A DNA stretch of 5,600 bases, from the NCBI GenBank assembly GCA_005883085.1, contig VBAY01000091.1, positions 1 through 5,600 on the forward strand. The letters run 5' to 3'. Numbering within the stretch: the stretch's first letter is position 1; each line of letters opens with the position of its first letter. Of this stretch, positions 4,342-5,600 are shown piece after piece. A program made the position numbers and the translations under genes. This DNA is from Candidatus Bathyarchaeota archaeon (GTDB lineage Archaea; Thermoproteota; Bathyarchaeia; 40CM-2-53-6). Below the pieces are notes generated by a model that was given only the letters and a program-made list of their open reading frames with translations, was not told where the DNA came from and ran no database searches.

Positions 4342-5592
4342 GTGTCTAAGAAAATTACAACGACTCTAGAGAATGCTAGACGTCTCGCAGTTGCCAAACA
4401 GCATCTCGCTGGAAAAAGGCCCAACAAACCTGACTCAGATGACATTCTGAGAGTGACACGAGACCTAGGTTGCCTTCAGCTTGATCCGATCAGCACGGTT
4501 GCTCCTAGTCATCTCATCGTTCTCTGGAGCAGACTCGGACACTTCGACACAACAGACCTGGACAAATTGTTGTGGCGCGACAAGAAGCTCTTCGAATACT
4601 GGGCCCACCAAGCATCAATAGTCTTGATGGAAGACTATCCTCTCTACCATTCTCTCATGCGAAGGCATCCTGACGTGCTCGTACGTCCAGGATCTATTTG
4701 GCGACAAAGAATCGACAAATTTCTGAATGCGAACACGGAGCTAAGAGATCATATTTTGAGCGAGCTTAGAAAGAAAGGCCCTCTTCTCTCTCGCCAGTTT
4801 GAAGACAAGACTAGGGCAAAGCGTAGTTTTGGCTGGAGTAGCTGGGGAGATGTCTCTCGGATGATATTCCATCTTTTCTTGAGGGGAGAAGTAATGGTAG
4901 TTGGCCGCCAGGGCAAACAGAAACTCTACGGTCTCTCAGAAAACTTCCTGCCGTCGTGGGTTTCAAAGAAAGAATTGTCGGCGGAAGAGGTCGAGTACAT
5001 TTCAGCCCAGAGATCAGTCCGCGCCCTCGGAATCGCAAATTCATCCGAGATAAGCTGGCACTTTTTCCGCAACCGCTATCCAAACCTGAAGGCAACCATC
5101 AAACAATTGGTGGCGGACGAAAAGATCATTCCAGTCGATATCAAGGATGGACCAGTCGGGAAGGGCGAACGGTACATTCACTCAGATGACGTTGAACGAC
5201 TGGAGGAGATAAAATCGGGGGAATGGCAGCCGAGGGTCTCACTACTCTCCCCTTTCGACAATCTGTTCTGCGATAGGGCGAGAACCAAGCTTCTGTTCAA
5301 TTTCGATTACACAATCGAGATCTACACTCCCCCAAGCAAACGCAAGTTCGGTTACTACGTCCTCGCTATACTGCGCGGCGACAAATTCATCGGGCGTTTG
5401 GATCCCCTCATGGACCAGAAAAACGGGAAACTGATCATCAAAGCAGTATATGCTGAGTCAAACGCGCCCAAGGACAAGGATACCTCAAGAGAGATACGAG
5501 AGAGCGTCGAACAACTTTCAGAATTTCTCGGAGCGAAAGAAGTAATCTATTCACGCAAAGTGCCGAAGTTTTGGCAAAGCCATCTTCACTAG
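4342..5592 (+). CDS. ycaQ: YcaQ/AlkX-like DNA glycosylase (HTH_42 winged-helix family)
   Basis: This 416-residue protein is close in length to E. coli YcaQ and collinear with it as I recall that sequence. Shared blocks are LARRL-like NARRLAVAKQ (11-20), LQLDPIS (45-51), SRLGHF (63-68), EYWAHQAS (85-92), RSVRALGI (224-231), LLSPFDNLFCDR (301-312) and YTPPSKRKFGYYVL (328-341). The QLD at 46-48 is the QxD catalytic motif of the YcaQ/AlkX branch; AlkZ has QxQ. By family knowledge these enzymes excise N-alkylated purines and unhook interstrand crosslinks, using tandem winged-helix domains. That activity is inferred here, not shown. The start GTG 4342 is the only ATG/GTG/TTG between the upstream in-frame stop (4315-4317) and the conserved N-terminus. 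No Shine-Dalgarno precedes it, so it may be nearly leaderless. The long hairpin ends about 10 nt upstream. Confidence 0.92.
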   Translation: MSKKITTTLENARRLAVAKQHLAGKRPNKPDSDDILRVTRDLGCLQLDPISTVAPSHLIVLWSRLGHFDTTDLDKLLWRDKKLFEYWAHQASIVLMEDYPLYHSLMRRHPDVLVRPGSIWRQRIDKFLNANTELRDHILSELRKKGPLLSRQFEDKTRAKRSFGWSSWGDVSRMIFHLFLRGEVMVVGRQGKQKLYGLSENFLPSWVSKKELSAEEVEYISAQRSVRALGIANSSEISWHFFRNRYPNLKATIKQLVADEKIIPVDIKDGPVGKGERYIHSDDVERLEEIKSGEWQPRVSLLSPFDNLFCDRARTKLLFNFDYTIEIYTPPSKRKFGYYVLAILRGDKFIGRLDPLMDQKNGKLIIKAVYAESNAPKDKDTSREIRESVEQLSEFLGAKEVIYSRKVPKFWQSHLH

Positions 5593-5600
5593 TCTTAGAC

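Noticed and set aside
4314..4349. 11-codon mini-ORF (ATG to TAA) overlapping the glycosylase GTG start in another frame
   Set aside because: It has no ribosome-binding site and no attenuator-like composition. Such short frames are common by chance, although its ATG lies in the hairpin stem.
4257..4445. 62-codon minus-strand open frame covering the hairpin and the start of the glycosylase gene
   Set aside because: It overlaps the conserved N-terminus of the glycosylase, has no good ribosome site and shows no family resemblance.

Overview
The window reads as a chromosomal piece of an archaeon. Three neighbouring plus-strand genes encode translation factor aIF5A (664-1059), deoxyhypusine synthase (1118-2032) and the signal recognition particle GTPase SRP54 (2035-3333). 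All three are archaeal in type. The DHS resembles the form I associate with Methanosarcina, Nitrososphaeria and Bathyarchaeia-like lineages (TSGANLTHD, GLHHY). I cannot place the organism more precisely from sequence alone.

Layout. At the left edge, on the minus strand, is the first 175 codons of a Gal80-like Gfo/Idh/MocA oxidoreductase (527 down to 1, cut by the window). It is visibly richer in G+C than the rest. A 136-bp divergent spacer separates it from the aIF5A-DHS-SRP54 cluster. The cluster has a clear logic: DHS adds the aminobutyl group of spermidine to one lysine of aIF5A to start hypusine synthesis, and SRP54 targets nascent membrane and secreted proteins to the translocon. DHS and SRP54 are 2 bp apart and very probably co-transcribed.

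A convergent spacer (3334-3406) carries an 8-bp inverted repeat and, read on the minus strand, a T6 run. It separates SRP54 from a minus-strand pair: a two-TM protein laid out like a potassium-channel pore module but without the TVGYG filter (4250-3777), followed by a small VOC/glyoxalase-fold protein (about 3766/3712-3407). A 91-bp divergent spacer then contains a striking long hairpin (4265-4332) with a tRNA T-arm/acceptor-like core. The right end is filled by a complete YcaQ/AlkX-like DNA glycosylase gene (4342-5592) that keeps the QxD active-site motif.

Most worth a second look: the hairpin at 4265-4332; the filterless pore protein; the SWRK version of the DHS catalytic motif; and two or three genes whose family-conserved N-termini extend upstream of the first ATG/GTG/TTG, which suggests non-canonical starts, start loss or sequence errors. 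I saw no CRISPR array, insertion sequence, rRNA or complete tRNA gene.
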